64,000 bases of DNA from JBBQNY01 sp038255255 (GCA_038255255.1 JBBSLL010000001.1:124001-188000), one strand, 5' to 3'. Shown: positions 53,027 to 62,996, counted from the first letter of the stretch. Made by a program: numbers and translations. The notes: generated by a model not told the origin, from the letters alone.

Positions 53027-54313
53027 TCAAACCCGCACCTGGTCGTCGGCGACGTGGCCGGGGCCGAGGCGGGACATTGCGCCGGGATCGTGCCTGTACT
53101 TGAAGAGGATCAGGAACAGGAAGGCCACCACGAGCGAGTAGATCGCGAAAGTCATCCAGATCCCGTACCAGTTCTTCGACTGGTCGGCGTAGGTGAAGTA
53201 CTGGTCGATGATGATGCCGCTCAGCACGCTGCCGAGCACGGCGCCGACGCCGTTGGTCATCATCATGAAGAGTCCCTGCGCGCTCGCACGTATCGTCGGG
53301 TCGCTCTGGGACTCCACGTACAACGATCCGGAGATGTTGAAGAAGTCGAAGGCCAGCCCGTAGACGATGCACGACAGGACGATCATCCAGAGGCCCGGAC
53401 CCGGATCGCCGTAGGCGAAAAGGCCGAACCGCAAGGCCCACGCCAGCATGCTGACGAACATCACCCACTTGATGCCGTAGCGGCGCAGGAAAAACGGAAT
53501 GGTCAGGATGAACAGCGTTTCGGAAATCTGCGAGATCGACATGATGATCGCGGGATACCGGACCGCGAGCAGGTCCCGGTACGCGTCGACCTTGGCGAAA
53601 TCGTGCAGGAAGGTGTCGCCATACGCGTTGGTCAGTTGCAACGCCGCACCGAGCAGCATGGCGAACACGAAGAACACCGCCATCTGGCTGTTCCGGAACA
53701 ACGCGAAGGCGGACAACCCGAGCGTGTCGAACAGCGAGCGGTTGGTGCCGAGCTTGAGCTGCGGCGGGCATTTGGGCAGCGAGAAGCCGTAGAGTCCCAG
53801 CAACAGCGATGCGGCGGAGGCCACGTAGAACTGCCCGGCCGAAGTTTCCAGTTTCAGCAGGCTGATGGTCCACAGGGCCACGATGAAGCCGATGGTGCCC
53901 CACACCCTGATGGGCGGGTAATGCGTGACGACATCCTTGCCGTCGTTCTTGAGCGCGGAGTAGGACACCGCGATCGCGAGCGAGATCGTCGGCATGTAGA
54001 AGCACATGTTGAGCAGCATCACCCAGAACATCGTGGTCGGGGTGTCGACCATCGGGATGGTGAAGAGGACGGCTGCGCCGGCAAGGTGGAAAAAACCGTA
54101 GAGCTTCTCCGCATTGATCCAACGGTCCGCGATCACACCCGCGATCGACGGCATGAACAGCGACGCGATGCCCATCGTCGAGAAGATCGCGCCGAACTCC
54201 GCGCCCGACCATTGCTTGTTCTGGAACCAGTAGGCGCCGATGGTGATGAGCCACGAGCCCCAGACAAAAAACTGCAGGAAACTCAGGACAATCAGGCGCA
54301 GCTTGAGGCTCAT
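53027..54313 (-). CDS. NupG/XapB-type nucleoside:H+ symporter
   Basis: 428-residue MFS transporter of the nucleoside:proton symporter family: LRLIVLSFLQFFVWGSWLIT, GAIFSTMGIASLFMPSIAGV, RVWGTIGFIVALWTI, YGLAFDFFNISGSLYVESQS and ASAQGLFMMMTNGVGAVLGS are its recognisable segments. Twelve predicted helices. Operon with the ribokinase-like gene. A nucleoside hydrolase would complete the pathway but none is in the window. Confidence 0.88.
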   Translation of the reverse strand: MSLKLRLIVLSFLQFFVWGSWLITIGAYWFQNKQWSGAEFGAIFSTMGIASLFMPSIAGVIADRWINAEKLYGFFHLAGAAVLFTIPMVDTPTTMFWVMLLNMCFYMPTISLAIAVSYSALKNDGKDVVTHYPPIRVWGTIGFIVALWTISLLKLETSAGQFYVASAASLLLGLYGFSLPKCPPQLKLGTNRSLFDTLGLSAFALFRNSQMAVFFVFAMLLGAALQLTNAYGDTFLHDFAKVDAYRDLLAVRYPAIIMSISQISETLFILTIPFFLRRYGIKWVMFVSMLAWALRFGLFAYGDPGPGLWMIVLSCIVYGLAFDFFNISGSLYVESQSDPTIRASAQGLFMMMTNGVGAVLGSVLSGIIIDQYFTYADQSKNWYGIWMTFAIYSLVVAFLFLILFKYRHDPGAMSRLGPGHVADDQVRV

Positions 54314-54527
54314 GAGTCAGGTTGTCCCTGCGGTCGAGTTGCTGGAGCAGTGACGCCGGGTCGTCTTTCCGAGCGTCGCGGCAGGGTAGGGCAGCGCTTG
54401 GGCTGCGGCAACCACGCCCAAACCGTTGGATCGCGAATCCCGTATCGCCCTTGCGACCACGCCGGCCGTGCGCGCCGCGGAAACGCGGGGCTCGCTTACA
54501 CTCGGCGCTACTTGCGGGAGATCATTG

Positions 54528-55508
54528 ATGGTGACGATGCCTTACCGGCGGCTTGGGGGATCCGGACTCAAGCTCTCGGCCTTTTCGCTGGGCGCCTGGA
54601 TCACCTTCGGCACGTCGATCGGCCGATCAGAGGCACGCGAACTCATCCACCGCGCCTTCTCGGCCGGCATCAACTTCTTCGACAACGCGGAAGGTTACGC
54701 CGACGGAGAGGCCGAGCGCATCCTGGGCGACGTGCTGGTCGACCTGCGCCTGCCGCGCGACGCGTTCTGCGTTTCCAGCAAGGTGTTCTTCGGCGCGGTC
54801 CGCAAGCCGAGGCCGACGCAGCAGGGACTTTCGCGCAAGCACGTCCGCGATGCCTGCGACGAGTCCCTGCAGCGGCTACGCGTCGAGTACCTCGATCTTT
54901 ACCTCGCGCACCGACCCGATCCGGAAGTTCCGGTCGCGGAAACCGCGTGGGCCATGGACCAGTTGGTGCGCGCTGGCAAGGTGCTCTACTGGGGCACCTC
55001 GGAATGGCCTGCCGAAGCGATCGAGGAGGCGCACCGGGTCTGCGCGACCCATCACCTGACGGCTCCGGTGGTGGAGCAACCGCAGTACAACCTGTTGCAT
55101 CGAGATCGGGTGGAGCGCGAGTACGCGCCGCTCTATCGCGATCACGGCATGGGCACGACGGTCTGGTCGCCGCTGGCATCGGGCCTGCTGACCGGCAAGT
55201 ACAACGATGCGATACCGGACGATGCAAGGCTGGCGCGACCGGGGTACGAATGGCTGCAGCGCGTGGTACTCGGGGACTCCGGCGAGCGCACGCTGGTCAA
55301 GGTGCGACGGTTCGTCGCGGTGGCCGCTGAGCTCGGGTATCCCGCGCATCACCTTGCGCTGGCGTGGTGCCTGCGCAATCCGTATGTTTCCACGGTGCTG
55401 CTCGGCGTCAGTCGCGTCGAACAGCTCGACGACAACCTCGCGGCATTGCCATTGATCGACGCGCTGTCACCAGGCGACTGGCAGCGCATCGAGGCCTGCT
55501 TCGCGTAA
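54528..55508 (+). CDS. Aldo/keto reductase (Kv-beta-like)
   Basis: 326 residues, NADPH-dependent TIM barrel: MPYRRLGGSGLKLSAFSLGA, FDNAEGYADGEAERILGDVL (catalytic Asp and Tyr), FCVSSKVFFG (Lys), YLDLYLAHRPDPEVPV (His), VEQPQYNLLHRDRVEREYAP, SPLASGLLTGKYND and STVLLGVSRVEQLDDNL. This pattern matches the potassium-channel beta-subunit-like AKR6/AKR14 group. Start at 54528 has GGGAG eight bases upstream; ATG 54537 is possible. Divergent from nupG. Substrate unknown. Confidence 0.9.
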   Translation: MVTMPYRRLGGSGLKLSAFSLGAWITFGTSIGRSEARELIHRAFSAGINFFDNAEGYADGEAERILGDVLVDLRLPRDAFCVSSKVFFGAVRKPRPTQQGLSRKHVRDACDESLQRLRVEYLDLYLAHRPDPEVPVAETAWAMDQLVRAGKVLYWGTSEWPAEAIEEAHRVCATHHLTAPVVEQPQYNLLHRDRVEREYAPLYRDHGMGTTVWSPLASGLLTGKYNDAIPDDARLARPGYEWLQRVVLGDSGERTLVKVRRFVAVAAELGYPAHHLALAWCLRNPYVSTVLLGVSRVEQLDDNLAALPLIDALSPGDWQRIEACFA

Positions 55509-55522
55509 ACCAAGAGGCTTCC

Positions 55523-55592
55523 CCTGCAGGAGACGCCAGTCGCGAAGCAGCGCCACCGAATGCCGCGATCGCGACGGGCTCGTTCCTACAAC
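55523..55592. repeat. Degenerate REP pair (second family)
   Basis: Imperfect copies with AGTCGCGAAG at the left and TCGCGACGGGCTCGTTCCTACA at the right, facing each other between convergent genes. The right copy, read on the other strand, begins GTAGGAACGA like the element at 59843-59884. Confidence 0.5.
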
Positions 55593-55613
55593 ACTACAAC
55601 ACCGGCTGAGGAG

Positions 55614-56936
55614 TCAGATGCTTGCCCCGCGTAGCTGCGGCACGGCGTGGGGCGATGGCGGAGACGGAGGGGCCGGTGGCGCGGCAGGGGCCGGCATCGC
55701 CGGCAGCGACATCGCCTGAGGCGCAACGCCTGGCACAGCCGCAGCCGGCGGGGACGGTGGCGCCGGGGGCGCAGGTGGCGGAGGAGGCGGAGCGATCAGC
55801 ACATCGCGCAGCGTGGGCGTGGCCACTGTCACCGAGATCGACTTGCGATCTCGAACCACGTCGAGCTTTGCGCGTGCGCTCTTGTCGCGCCCCATCATCG
55901 AGCGCATGAGTTCGCGATGCGATGTAACGGACTTGCCGTCCACGCGCGTGATGACGTCGCCGGTACGCAGCTCGGGAAATGCGTCGCCCTTGTTGTCGAG
56001 GACCAGCACGCCCGACTGCGCACCGAAGTGTCGGCCCAGCTCCGGGTTGAGCGGCGCAAGTTGCAGTCCGCCGAGTCCCGCCCTTCGATACAGGATGGTG
56101 CGCGCTTGCGGCGATATCCCGTCAACTGAGCGCTCGACTCGATGGCGGATCATTTCCCGTCGACGATCCGCGCCCTCGCGGCTCTTCGATGCTTCGCCTG
56201 CGAGCGGCGCCAGCGAGTCTTCGTCGAAATCGAAATCCACGTCCACATCGATGTCCATGTCGAAGTCCGGATCGCCCGACCAGAGCGGCATGCTGTGGGC
56301 GGCCATCTTGCGGGCGCTGATGACCATCTGGCGCTGTGCCCCGCCGCGCAACACGGATACGGCGACTTTTTCCCCATCGTCCAGCGGACCGATGGCCGCG
56401 ACGGCGGCTTCGATTCCAGCACCTTTGAGCAATTTTCGGCCGTTGACCGTAACGAGCGTGTCGCCGGCACGCACCCCGGCCTGCTCGGCAGGGCCGCCGG
56501 GCGTCACGGCACGGATGGTGATGCCACTGTCCGTGTTGTCGAGCACCACGCCCAGCACCGGCCGCGACCCAGGCATCGCACGCGGTGTCTTGCCATCGCC
56601 GGTGCGGAACTCATACCGGTATGCGTCGCGCTGGCCGAGCTTCATCGACAGTTCCGCGACCCGCTGCGCCGCTTCCTGCAGCTGGTTGCGGGCCACGGCG
56701 ATTTCGCGCTCGATGCGCTGGCGTTCGGCGGGCGGAAGCGCCGCCAGCGGAGCAGTCGAGCGCGCCCCGCCATCGACCTTGCGAACGATCACGCGCTCTT
56801 CCGCTTCGGGAGCAGTCTTCACGACCACGCGCTTCTCGATCACGGGCGCAGGCGCAGCGACGGGCGTCTGCGCCAGCACGCTCCCGCTCGCAATCAGGCT
56901 CGCCAGCAACCCAACAAACAGTTTGTCACGCAACAT
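55614..56936 (-). CDS. Periplasmic protein with two PDZ domains, third gene of an ECF sigma operon
   Basis: 440 residues. Signal peptide LFVGLLASLIASGSVLAQ, a helical segment (QRIEREIAVARNQLQEAAQR), PDZ1 at about 130-215 (LGVVLDNTDSGITIRAVTPG, AGVRAGDTLVTVNGRKLLKG), an unusual alternating acidic run DPDFDMDIDVDVDFDFDEDS, PDZ2 at about 300-370 (FPELRTGDVITRVDGKSVTS) and a Pro/Ala-rich C-terminus. No protease domain, so it is not DegP-like; it may bind misfolded peptides or the anti-sigma protein. ATG at 56936 with GGAGAA upstream. Confidence 0.8.
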   Translation of the reverse strand: MLRDKLFVGLLASLIASGSVLAQTPVAAPAPVIEKRVVVKTAPEAEERVIVRKVDGGARSTAPLAALPPAERQRIEREIAVARNQLQEAAQRVAELSMKLGQRDAYRYEFRTGDGKTPRAMPGSRPVLGVVLDNTDSGITIRAVTPGGPAEQAGVRAGDTLVTVNGRKLLKGAGIEAAVAAIGPLDDGEKVAVSVLRGGAQRQMVISARKMAAHSMPLWSGDPDFDMDIDVDVDFDFDEDSLAPLAGEASKSREGADRRREMIRHRVERSVDGISPQARTILYRRAGLGGLQLAPLNPELGRHFGAQSGVLVLDNKGDAFPELRTGDVITRVDGKSVTSHRELMRSMMGRDKSARAKLDVVRDRKSISVTVATPTLRDVLIAPPPPPPAPPAPPSPPAAAVPGVAPQAMSLPAMPAPAAPPAPPSPPSPHAVPQLRGASI

Positions 56937-56983
56937 TTCGGTTCTCCAGTAAGGTCGGCCACGACGAGTCGGGCCAGGAAGGT

Positions 56984-57580
56984 TCAAAGCAGACGGGGGC
57001 CGTCGGACGCAGGCACCGAGAACGCCAGCTGCTCGCCCTGCAGGTTTACGAGTTGCTCGAGCAGCGTGACGCGGCGCTGCCAGAGCTGTTCTCGCTCGGC
57101 CTCGCTGGAGGAACGCGTCAGGCGCTGGTCGACGTGCGCGATCAGGTTTTCGATTTCGACGCTGGCTGAGGCAGATCCGAAATCCTGGGGCCACTGCTCG
57201 CTGCCACTCTCGATGAGCCAGCGTTCGAGCGTCCCGCTGCGGGCAACGAGCGCGTCATGCGCGGACGCCCCGGGCCCTGGAGTCCCTGTCACTGCAGTCT
57301 GCGCTGTCGCCACGCGCGTGGCGTCGGAAATCAAGTCATCGTCTTGTTGCACGATGCCGAGCCATGCGCTCGCCACCGCGACCGAGGCTGCCGCAGCGAA
57401 TGCGAACCAGCTCCTGGTCGACGGGCGCGTGCGCGCGGGGAGCGGTGCGGCCGCGAGACGCGCCGAAATCGCTTCCCACGACGATTCCTCCGGGCCGACC
57501 TGCGGCATCGCCCGCAGCGTGACCGCCAGCCGTTCGAGTTCGGGTGCAGGCACCAGCGCAACGGACTCAGGCGAGTGCAT
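56984..57580 (-). CDS. Putative anti-sigma factor
   Basis: 198 residues: an N-terminal cytoplasmic part (LERLAVTLRAMPQVGPEESS), one transmembrane helix (SWFAFAAAASVAVASAWLGI) and a periplasmic helical domain rich in Gln/Glu (REQLWQRRVTLLEQLVNLQG). No recognisable zinc motif. Its start overlaps the ECF sigma gene by 14 bases and its topology is that of a membrane anti-sigma factor. Assigned by position and topology only. Confidence 0.65.
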   Translation of the reverse strand: MHSPESVALVPAPELERLAVTLRAMPQVGPEESSWEAISARLAAAPLPARTRPSTRSWFAFAAAASVAVASAWLGIVQQDDDLISDATRVATAQTAVTGTPGPGASAHDALVARSGTLERWLIESGSEQWPQDFGSASASVEIENLIAHVDQRLTRSSSEAEREQLWQRRVTLLEQLVNLQGEQLAFSVPASDGPRLL

Positions 57581-58133
57581 GGCGCAACTCCGTTTGTGGC
57601 GCGCTGCCATCGCCGGTCTGCACCAGGTCGCGCAGTCGCCGGGCGCCACGCTGCACCTGGGATTTCGAAAAACTCAGGCTGCGTCCGAATTGCCTCGCGA
57701 TTTCCTCGTGGCTGTAGCCCTCGACGAGATGCAGCCACAACACGCTGCGCGTCTGGGCAGGCAGTTGGGCGAGTCCCTTTTCCATGTCGATCCAGTCGGG
57801 TAGCGAGCTTGCTTCGGTTGCCATGTCGTCTTCCAGTTCACCGTGTGGCGGCCTATTGCTCCGCAGCCTCATCAACGTCATGTTCACTGCGATCTTCCTG
57901 ATCCAGGACCAGAACGGGGCGTCACCCCGGAACTGGTCGATCCGCATGTGCACCTGCAGGAAGGTGTCCTGCAGTACTTCCCGGGCGTCCTCGCGATTGG
58001 CCAGCATCCGCCACGCGAGGTTGTGTATCGGCCGCTCGAACAATCCGTACAGGGTGGCGAACGCCGCCGACTCCCGTCGGCGCAGGCCGGCGAGTAGTTC
58101 AGGTGAGGTGTCGACGGCAAAAGCGCTGCTCAC
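57567..58133 (-). CDS. ECF-type RNA polymerase sigma factor
   Basis: 188 residues from GTG 58133 (AGGGACC upstream). Region 2: FATLYGLFERPIHNLAWRML, DAREVLQDTFLQVHMRIDQF, FWSWIRKIAVNMTLMRLRSN. Region 4: LAQLPAQTRSVLWLHLVEGY, SHEEIARQFGRSLSFSKSQV. Typical RpoE-like group IV sigma factor. First gene of an operon with a membrane anti-sigma-like and a PDZ protein, an envelope-stress layout. No clear ECF promoter seen in the 164-base divergent region. Confidence 0.9.
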   Translation of the reverse strand: MSSAFAVDTSPELLAGLRRRESAAFATLYGLFERPIHNLAWRMLANREDAREVLQDTFLQVHMRIDQFRGDAPFWSWIRKIAVNMTLMRLRSNRPPHGELEDDMATEASSLPDWIDMEKGLAQLPAQTRSVLWLHLVEGYSHEEIARQFGRSLSFSKSQVQRGARRLRDLVQTGDGSAPQTELRHALA

Positions 58134-58297
58134 GGTCCCTAGGATGCACCCATCGCCGGAAAAGTCGCAGCAGGGCAGATTCGAAGCACACGCACCTCAG
58201 CTGTTGGGACGTCGCAGGCGCCCGCCCTCGATCCGAAGGCATTCTGAAGTGCCAGTCCTTCTATACTCCGGGCTCGCGCAAACGGGGGAGTACAGCA

Positions 58298-59299
58298 ATG
58301 GAATTCGGCGGAGTATTGGGCTTCATCGTCCTGGCGTTCGTGGTGGTCACGATGCTCAAGGGCGTGCGCGTGGTGCCCCAGGGCTACGAATACACCGTCG
58401 AGCGTTTCGGCAAGTACACGCACACGCTCTCGCCCGGTCTCGCGCTGCTGCTGCCGTGGATCCAGAGCGTCGGCCGCAAGATGAACATGATGGAGCAGGT
58501 CCTCGAGGTGCCTTCGCAGGAAGTGATCACCAAGGACAACGCGCTGGTGAAGGTCGACGGCATCGTGTTTTTCCAGATACTCGACGCCGCCAAGGCGGCA
58601 TACGAAGTGACCAATCTGCAGCAGGCGATCATCGCGCTGGTGATGACCAACATCCGGACCTCGATCGGCTCGCTTGACCTCGACGAGTCGCTGTCCAAGC
58701 GCGACGAGATCAACGCCAAGCTACTCCTCGTGATCGACGAGGCCACGCATCCATGGGGCCTCAAGGTCAACCGCATCGAGCTCAAGGACATCCAGCCGCC
58801 GCGCGACCTGGTCGATGCGATGGCTCGCCAGATGAAGGCCGAGCGCGAGAAGCGCGCGGCCGTGCTGGAAGCCGAAGGCCTGCGCCAGGCGGAAATCCTG
58901 CGCGCCGAAGGCGACAAGCAGGCCGCAGTGCTCCAGGCCGAAGGCAAGCGCGAGGCTTCGTTCCGTGAAGCCGAAGCTCGCGAGCGCCTCGCCGAGGCCG
59001 AGGCCAAGGCCACGATGATGGTGTCGCAGGCCATTTCGAAGGGCGACATGCAGGCGATCAATTATTTTGTCGCCGACAAGTACATCGACGCGCTCAAGGC
59101 GTTCGCGCATTCGCCCAACCAGAAGCTCATGATCCTGCCGATGGAGGCGACCGGAATTCTCGGAAGCCTGGCCGGCATTGCGGAAATCGGCAAGGAAGCG
59201 CTGGATCGCAGCGACGCGCGCACCGCCGCGACGCGCGGACGCCAAAACCGCGACGCGCAGGATCCGGATCGACCTTTCCGCGATCCAAACGCGTCCTGA
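58298..59299 (+). CDS. SPFH/band 7 membrane protein (stomatin/QmcA-like)
   Basis: 333 residues. N-terminal membrane anchor (VLGFIVLAFVVVTMLKGVRV), then an SPFH domain: VPQGYEYTVERFGKYTHTLS, LPWIQSVGRKMNMMEQVLEV, QEVITKDNALVKVDGIVFFQ, TSIGSLDLDESLSKRDEINA, followed by an Ala/Glu-rich coiled coil. Organises membrane microdomains and protease complexes. GGGGGAG precedes the ATG; TATACT at 58262-58267 is a likely -10. Paired with an nfeD gene downstream, as is usual. Confidence 0.93.
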   Translation: MEFGGVLGFIVLAFVVVTMLKGVRVVPQGYEYTVERFGKYTHTLSPGLALLLPWIQSVGRKMNMMEQVLEVPSQEVITKDNALVKVDGIVFFQILDAAKAAYEVTNLQQAIIALVMTNIRTSIGSLDLDESLSKRDEINAKLLLVIDEATHPWGLKVNRIELKDIQPPRDLVDAMARQMKAEREKRAAVLEAEGLRQAEILRAEGDKQAAVLQAEGKREASFREAEARERLAEAEAKATMMVSQAISKGDMQAINYFVADKYIDALKAFAHSPNQKLMILPMEATGILGSLAGIAEIGKEALDRSDARTAATRGRQNRDAQDPDRPFRDPNAS

Positions 59300-59303
59300 T
59301 TTT

Positions 59304-59372
59304 GTAGGTCAGGTCGCGCAGCGACCTGACAGAGAGGCAGTACCCGTCAGGTCGCTGCGCGACCTGACCTAC
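59304..59372. repeat. REPIN: two exact inverted 27-base REP copies
   Basis: 59304-59330 and 59346-59372 are perfect reverse complements of 27 bases, with a 15-base spacer, and each arm is itself palindromic around GGTCGCGCAGCGACC. This is the architecture of a REPIN mobilised by a RAYT transposase. It sits between two genes of one operon and will form a strong hairpin. Confidence 0.85.
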
Positions 59373-59388
59373 GTTGGAGCCGAAACGA

Positions 59389-59847
59389 ATGCCGAAGATC
59401 GTGTATTTCTGGTGGGCCGTGGCCCTGTTGCTCATCGTCGGAGAAATTCTTGCTCCCGGTGTCTTCATGCTGTGGCTCGGCATCGCCGCGGCCGCCATGG
59501 GCCTCATCCTGCTGCTCGGCGGCGCCGGCATGAGCTATCTCTGGCAGGCCGTCGTGTTCGGCGTGCTCGCCTTCGTGAGCGTCGGCGTGTACTGGAAGTT
59601 CCTGCGCGGCAATGAGCGGGTGAGCGACCAGCCGCTCCTCAACAAGAGAGGCGCGCAACTGGTGGGCCGCGTCGTTCCGCTGCTGGAGCCCATCGTCAAC
59701 GGGCGCGGCAAGGTGCAGATCGGCGATGCCCTGTGGACTGTGCGAGGCGCGGAGGCACCTGCCGGCACGCGCGTGGTGATCGAGTCGGTCAGCGGCATGA
59801 ATCTCGACGTCCGACCCGCGGAGCAGCCCGCAACCCCCTCGTTGTAG
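59389..59847 (+). CDS. NfeD-family membrane protein
   Basis: 152 residues. Three transmembrane helices in the first 75 residues ([60 protein letters not shown]), then a C-terminal OB-fold domain ([40 protein letters not shown]). NfeD proteins act with SPFH proteins, and the SPFH gene precedes this one. The ATG at 59389 has GGAG nine bases upstream. Confidence 0.92.
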   Translation: MPKIVYFWWAVALLLIVGEILAPGVFMLWLGIAAAAMGLILLLGGAGMSYLWQAVVFGVLAFVSVGVYWKFLRGNERVSDQPLLNKRGAQLVGRVVPLLEPIVNGRGKVQIGDALWTVRGAEAPAGTRVVIESVSGMNLDVRPAEQPATPSL

Positions 59848-59884
59848 GAACGAAGCAAGTCGCGACCGGCGCCCCTCTCCTACA
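59843..59884. repeat. REP-like hairpin (GTAGGAACGA family)
   Basis: TGTAGGA at 59843-59849 and TCCTACA at 59878-59884 bracket an imperfect palindrome with a TCGCGA core. It overlaps the last base pairs of nfeD and resembles the right-hand copy at 55523-55592. Confidence 0.55.
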
Positions 59885-59912
59885 GTTCCCCACGCTGCGT
59901 CACCGGACCTCC

Positions 59913-61001
59913 ATGACCAAGACCACCCCCCTCAATGCAAGCCACCGCGCGCTCGGCGCGCGCATGGTCGATTTCGGCGGCTGGGACATGCCGATCAACT
60001 ACGGCTCGCAGATCGAGGAGCATCACCAGGTGCGGCGTGACGCAGGCATGTTCGACGTCTCGCACATGACCGTGGTGGACCTGCATGGCGAGCGCGTGCG
60101 TGAGTTCCTGCGGCGCCTGGTCGCCAACTCCGTGGACAAGGTCGCCAGGCGCGGCAAGGCGTTCTACACCTGCATGCTCAACGACCAGGGCGGCGTGATC
60201 GACGACCTGATCGTCTATTGCATGGAGGAGACGTTTTTCAGGCTCGTCGTAAACGCTGCCACGCGGGACAAGGACCTGGCCTGGATCACGAAACAGGCGG
60301 CCGCGTTCGACGTCGAGGTCACCTCCCGCGAAGACCTGGCGATCATTGCGGTGCAGGGTCCCCGCGCGCGCGAGCGCATGCACCCACTCCTCGGAACCGA
60401 AGATCGTGCGCGTGCCGCCAAGCTGATGCGGTTCAGCGCGATGCAGGCCGACGCGGGCCTGTTCATCGCGCGCACCGGCTACACCGGGGAAGACGGCTAC
60501 GAAGTCGTGCTGCCGGGTGCGATTGCCGGGGAGTTCTGGAATGGACTGCGGGAGGCCGGCGTCATGCCGGCCGGGCTCGGTGCGCGCGACACGCTGCGGC
60601 TCGAGGCAGGGCTCAATCTTTACGGCCAGGACATGGACGAGACCACGACTCCCCTCGAATCAGGACTCGCCTGGACCGTCGCATTCGATGAAGGCCGCGA
60701 CTTCATCGGCCGGACCGCGCTCGAGGCGCAGTTGTCCGTGGGTGTGCCGAGGAGGCTGATCGGCCTCGTGCTCGAAGAGAAGGGCATCTTGCGACACGAC
60801 CAGATCGTGCTGACCCCGGCAGGCGAAGGGCGGATCCTGTCCGGCTCGTTTTCGCCCACGCTCGGCAAGTCCATCGCCCTTGCGCGGGTGCCGGGCGCCG
60901 CTTCCGAAGGGTTGCGGGTGGACGTTCGCGGCCGCGAACTGCCCGTACGTATTGTGAACCCGCCGTTCGTGCGCGAGGGCAAGGCGCAGCCCGGCGTCTA
61001 G
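59913..61001 (+). CDS. gcvT: Glycine cleavage system T protein (aminomethyltransferase)
   Basis: 362 residues. Transfers the methylene carbon from GcvH-bound aminomethyl to tetrahydrofolate. Landmarks: [104 protein letters not shown] and [13 protein letters not shown]. First gene of the gcvT-gcvH-gcvPA run. No glycine riboswitch is visible in the short leader. Confidence 0.96.
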   Translation: MTKTTPLNASHRALGARMVDFGGWDMPINYGSQIEEHHQVRRDAGMFDVSHMTVVDLHGERVREFLRRLVANSVDKVARRGKAFYTCMLNDQGGVIDDLIVYCMEETFFRLVVNAATRDKDLAWITKQAAAFDVEVTSREDLAIIAVQGPRARERMHPLLGTEDRARAAKLMRFSAMQADAGLFIARTGYTGEDGYEVVLPGAIAGEFWNGLREAGVMPAGLGARDTLRLEAGLNLYGQDMDETTTPLESGLAWTVAFDEGRDFIGRTALEAQLSVGVPRRLIGLVLEEKGILRHDQIVLTPAGEGRILSGSFSPTLGKSIALARVPGAASEGLRVDVRGRELPVRIVNPPFVREGKAQPGV

Positions 61002-61087
61002 CGCCACCGGTTAGAATTGCGCCCCTGGAACCTGCAAGCGCGCAGTGCAGTCGTCCATTCCCCGTCACCCCGTCATCAGGAAAGGCC

Positions 61088-61483
61088 ATGCAAGAGATTC
61101 CCGGCGATTTGAAGTTCCTCAAGTCGCATGAGTGGGCGCGCATCGAGGACGACGGCACGATTCGCGTCGGCATTTCCGATCACGCGCAATCGCTGCTCGG
61201 CGACCTCGTCTACGTCGAGTTGCCCAACGTCGGCGACGATGTCGAGGCAGGCAAGGCCTGCGCCGTCGTCGAATCGGTCAAGGCTGCCTCGGACGTGTAC
61301 GCGCCGGTGTCCGGGGTAATCGTCGAGGTCAATGCCGATCTTGCGGATACTCCCGAGACGATCAACGGCGACGCCTACGGCGACGGCTGGCTGTTCGCGA
61401 TCCGGCCGTCCGCGAGCGAGGAAATGGACGAGTTGCTCGATCCCAACGATTACGCCGAACTCGTCGAGAACGACGATCACTGA
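61088..61483 (+). CDS. gcvH: Glycine cleavage system H protein
   Basis: 131 residues. Lipoyl carrier: [40 protein letters not shown], and the lipoylation site [17 protein letters not shown], with Lys in ESVKAAS. Length canonical. AGGAAAGG precedes the ATG. Shuttles the aminomethyl group between GcvP and GcvT. Confidence 0.97.
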   Translation: MQEIPGDLKFLKSHEWARIEDDGTIRVGISDHAQSLLGDLVYVELPNVGDDVEAGKACAVVESVKAASDVYAPVSGVIVEVNADLADTPETINGDAYGDGWLFAIRPSASEEMDELLDPNDYAELVENDDH

Positions 61484-61549
61484 GCCTGCCTGACGCGCCG
61501 CGAAGGCGCGCTGTCTCGCCCCCGCGCCATTCCCAGGACCCGCTAGCGC

Positions 61550-62905
61550 ATGCCGTTCATTCCCCACACCGACGCTGACGTCGCCCGGATGCTCAGCCGC
61601 ATCGGCGTCGACAGCATCGACGACCTGTTCGACGAGATACCGCGGGAGCTGCTGATCGACCGCCTCGCGGCGGTGCCCGAAGGTTTGAACGAAGCCGGCG
61701 TCGCGCGCCTCATGAAGTCTCGCGCAGCCCGCGATGGCACGCCGCTCAATTTCGCCGGCGCAGGTGCTTACGAGCATCACATTCCGGCAGCGGTGTGGGA
61801 GATCGTGACGCGCGGCGAGTTCTACAGCGCCTACACGCCTTACCAGGCCGAAGCCAGCCAGGGCACCCTGCAGCTCATCTACGAATACCAGACGATGATG
61901 ACGCGCCTGACCGGCATGGCCGTGTCGAACGCGTCGATGTACGACGGCGCCACCGCCCTGGCGGAGGCCGTGCTGATGGCGGAGCGCAGCCGCAAGGGCG
62001 GCAAGCGGCGGCGGGTGCTCATCCCGCGCAGCGTGCACCCCGCCTATCGACGGGTGGTGCGGGCGATCGTCGAAATGCAGGACATCGAGATCGTTGAAGT
62101 CGAATTCGATCGCCTCACCGGGATGACCTCCGCGGCGGCCTGCGCTGCAGCTGCGGACAGCGGGGAGTTCACCGCGCTGGTGGTGCCCCAGCCGAATTTC
62201 TTCGGTGCACTGGAAGACGTCGACGCGCTCACCGACTGGGCGCACGACAACGCCGCGCTGGTGATCGCCGTGGTCAATCCGGTTGCCCTGGCTTTGCTGA
62301 AGGAACCGGGCAAGTGGGGATCGAAGGGTGCCGACATCGTTTGCGGCGAAGGCCAGCCGCTCGGCGTCCCGCTCTCGTCAGGCGGGCCGTACTTCGGCTT
62401 CATGTGCACGCGGATGGAACTCGTGCGGCACATGCCGGGGCGCATCGTCGGCCGCACCACCGATCTCGACGGTCGCGACGGGTTCGCGTTGACCCTGCAG
62501 GCGCGCGAGCAGCACATCCGGCGTGCCAAGGCGACATCCAACATCTGCACGAACCAGGGTCTCCTGGTGACCGCGGCCACCCTGTACATGTCGATGGTCG
62601 GGGCAGAGGGTCTGCGGCGGGTCGCGACACTGTGTGCAGCGAACGCGCGCGCCTTGCGCGATCGGCTCGTCGACGTCGCGGGCATGTCGCCCCGACTGTC
62701 GGCGCCGTTTTTCCATGAGTTCGCGATGGCGCATCCGCGACCTGCTGCAGAGATCGTCGAACGGCTCGCGCAGCATGGAATCGTGGCGGGATTCGCGCTA
62801 GGCGAGGACTACCCGGAACTGGGCGACGCGCTGCTCGTTTGCGCCACCGAGACCAAGTCGGCCGAAGATTTCGAAAAATTTGCGACGGCGCTGAAGGGTC
62901 TCTGA
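61550..62905 (+). CDS. gcvPA: Glycine dehydrogenase (decarboxylating) subunit 1
   Basis: 451 residues, the N-terminal half of the two-chain form of Gcv[79 protein letters not shown], and [19 protein letters not shown]. The PLP lysine lies in subunit 2 (GcvPB), which is not encoded next to it; the following gene is the MetJ-H1 fusion. A complete enzyme therefore requires a gcvPB elsewhere. Confidence 0.94.
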   Translation: MPFIPHTDADVARMLSRIGVDSIDDLFDEIPRELLIDRLAAVPEGLNEAGVARLMKSRAARDGTPLNFAGAGAYEHHIPAAVWEIVTRGEFYSAYTPYQAEASQGTLQLIYEYQTMMTRLTGMAVSNASMYDGATALAEAVLMAERSRKGGKRRRVLIPRSVHPAYRRVVRAIVEMQDIEIVEVEFDRLTGMTSAAACAAAADSGEFTALVVPQPNFFGALEDVDALTDWAHDNAALVIAVVNPVALALLKEPGKWGSKGADIVCGEGQPLGVPLSSGGPYFGFMCTRMELVRHMPGRIVGRTTDLDGRDGFALTLQAREQHIRRAKATSNICTNQGLLVTAATLYMSMVGAEGLRRVATLCAANARALRDRLVDVAGMSPRLSAPFFHEFAMAHPRPAAEIVERLAQHGIVAGFALGEDYPELGDALLVCATETKSAEDFEKFATALKGL

Positions 62906-62996
62906 AGCGCCAGCAGCGGTCGGTCCGGCCCCCGGCGGGAACCGCTTTCGTCAATTCGCGAAGCTCGTGCGTGCCGTTCGCGTGATGCGAAACGCC

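Noticed and set aside
52118..55330. Plus-strand open frame of 1070 codons
   Set aside because: Runs antisense through the ribokinase and NupG-like genes and in a wrong frame through the aldo/keto reductase gene; low-complexity, no motifs.
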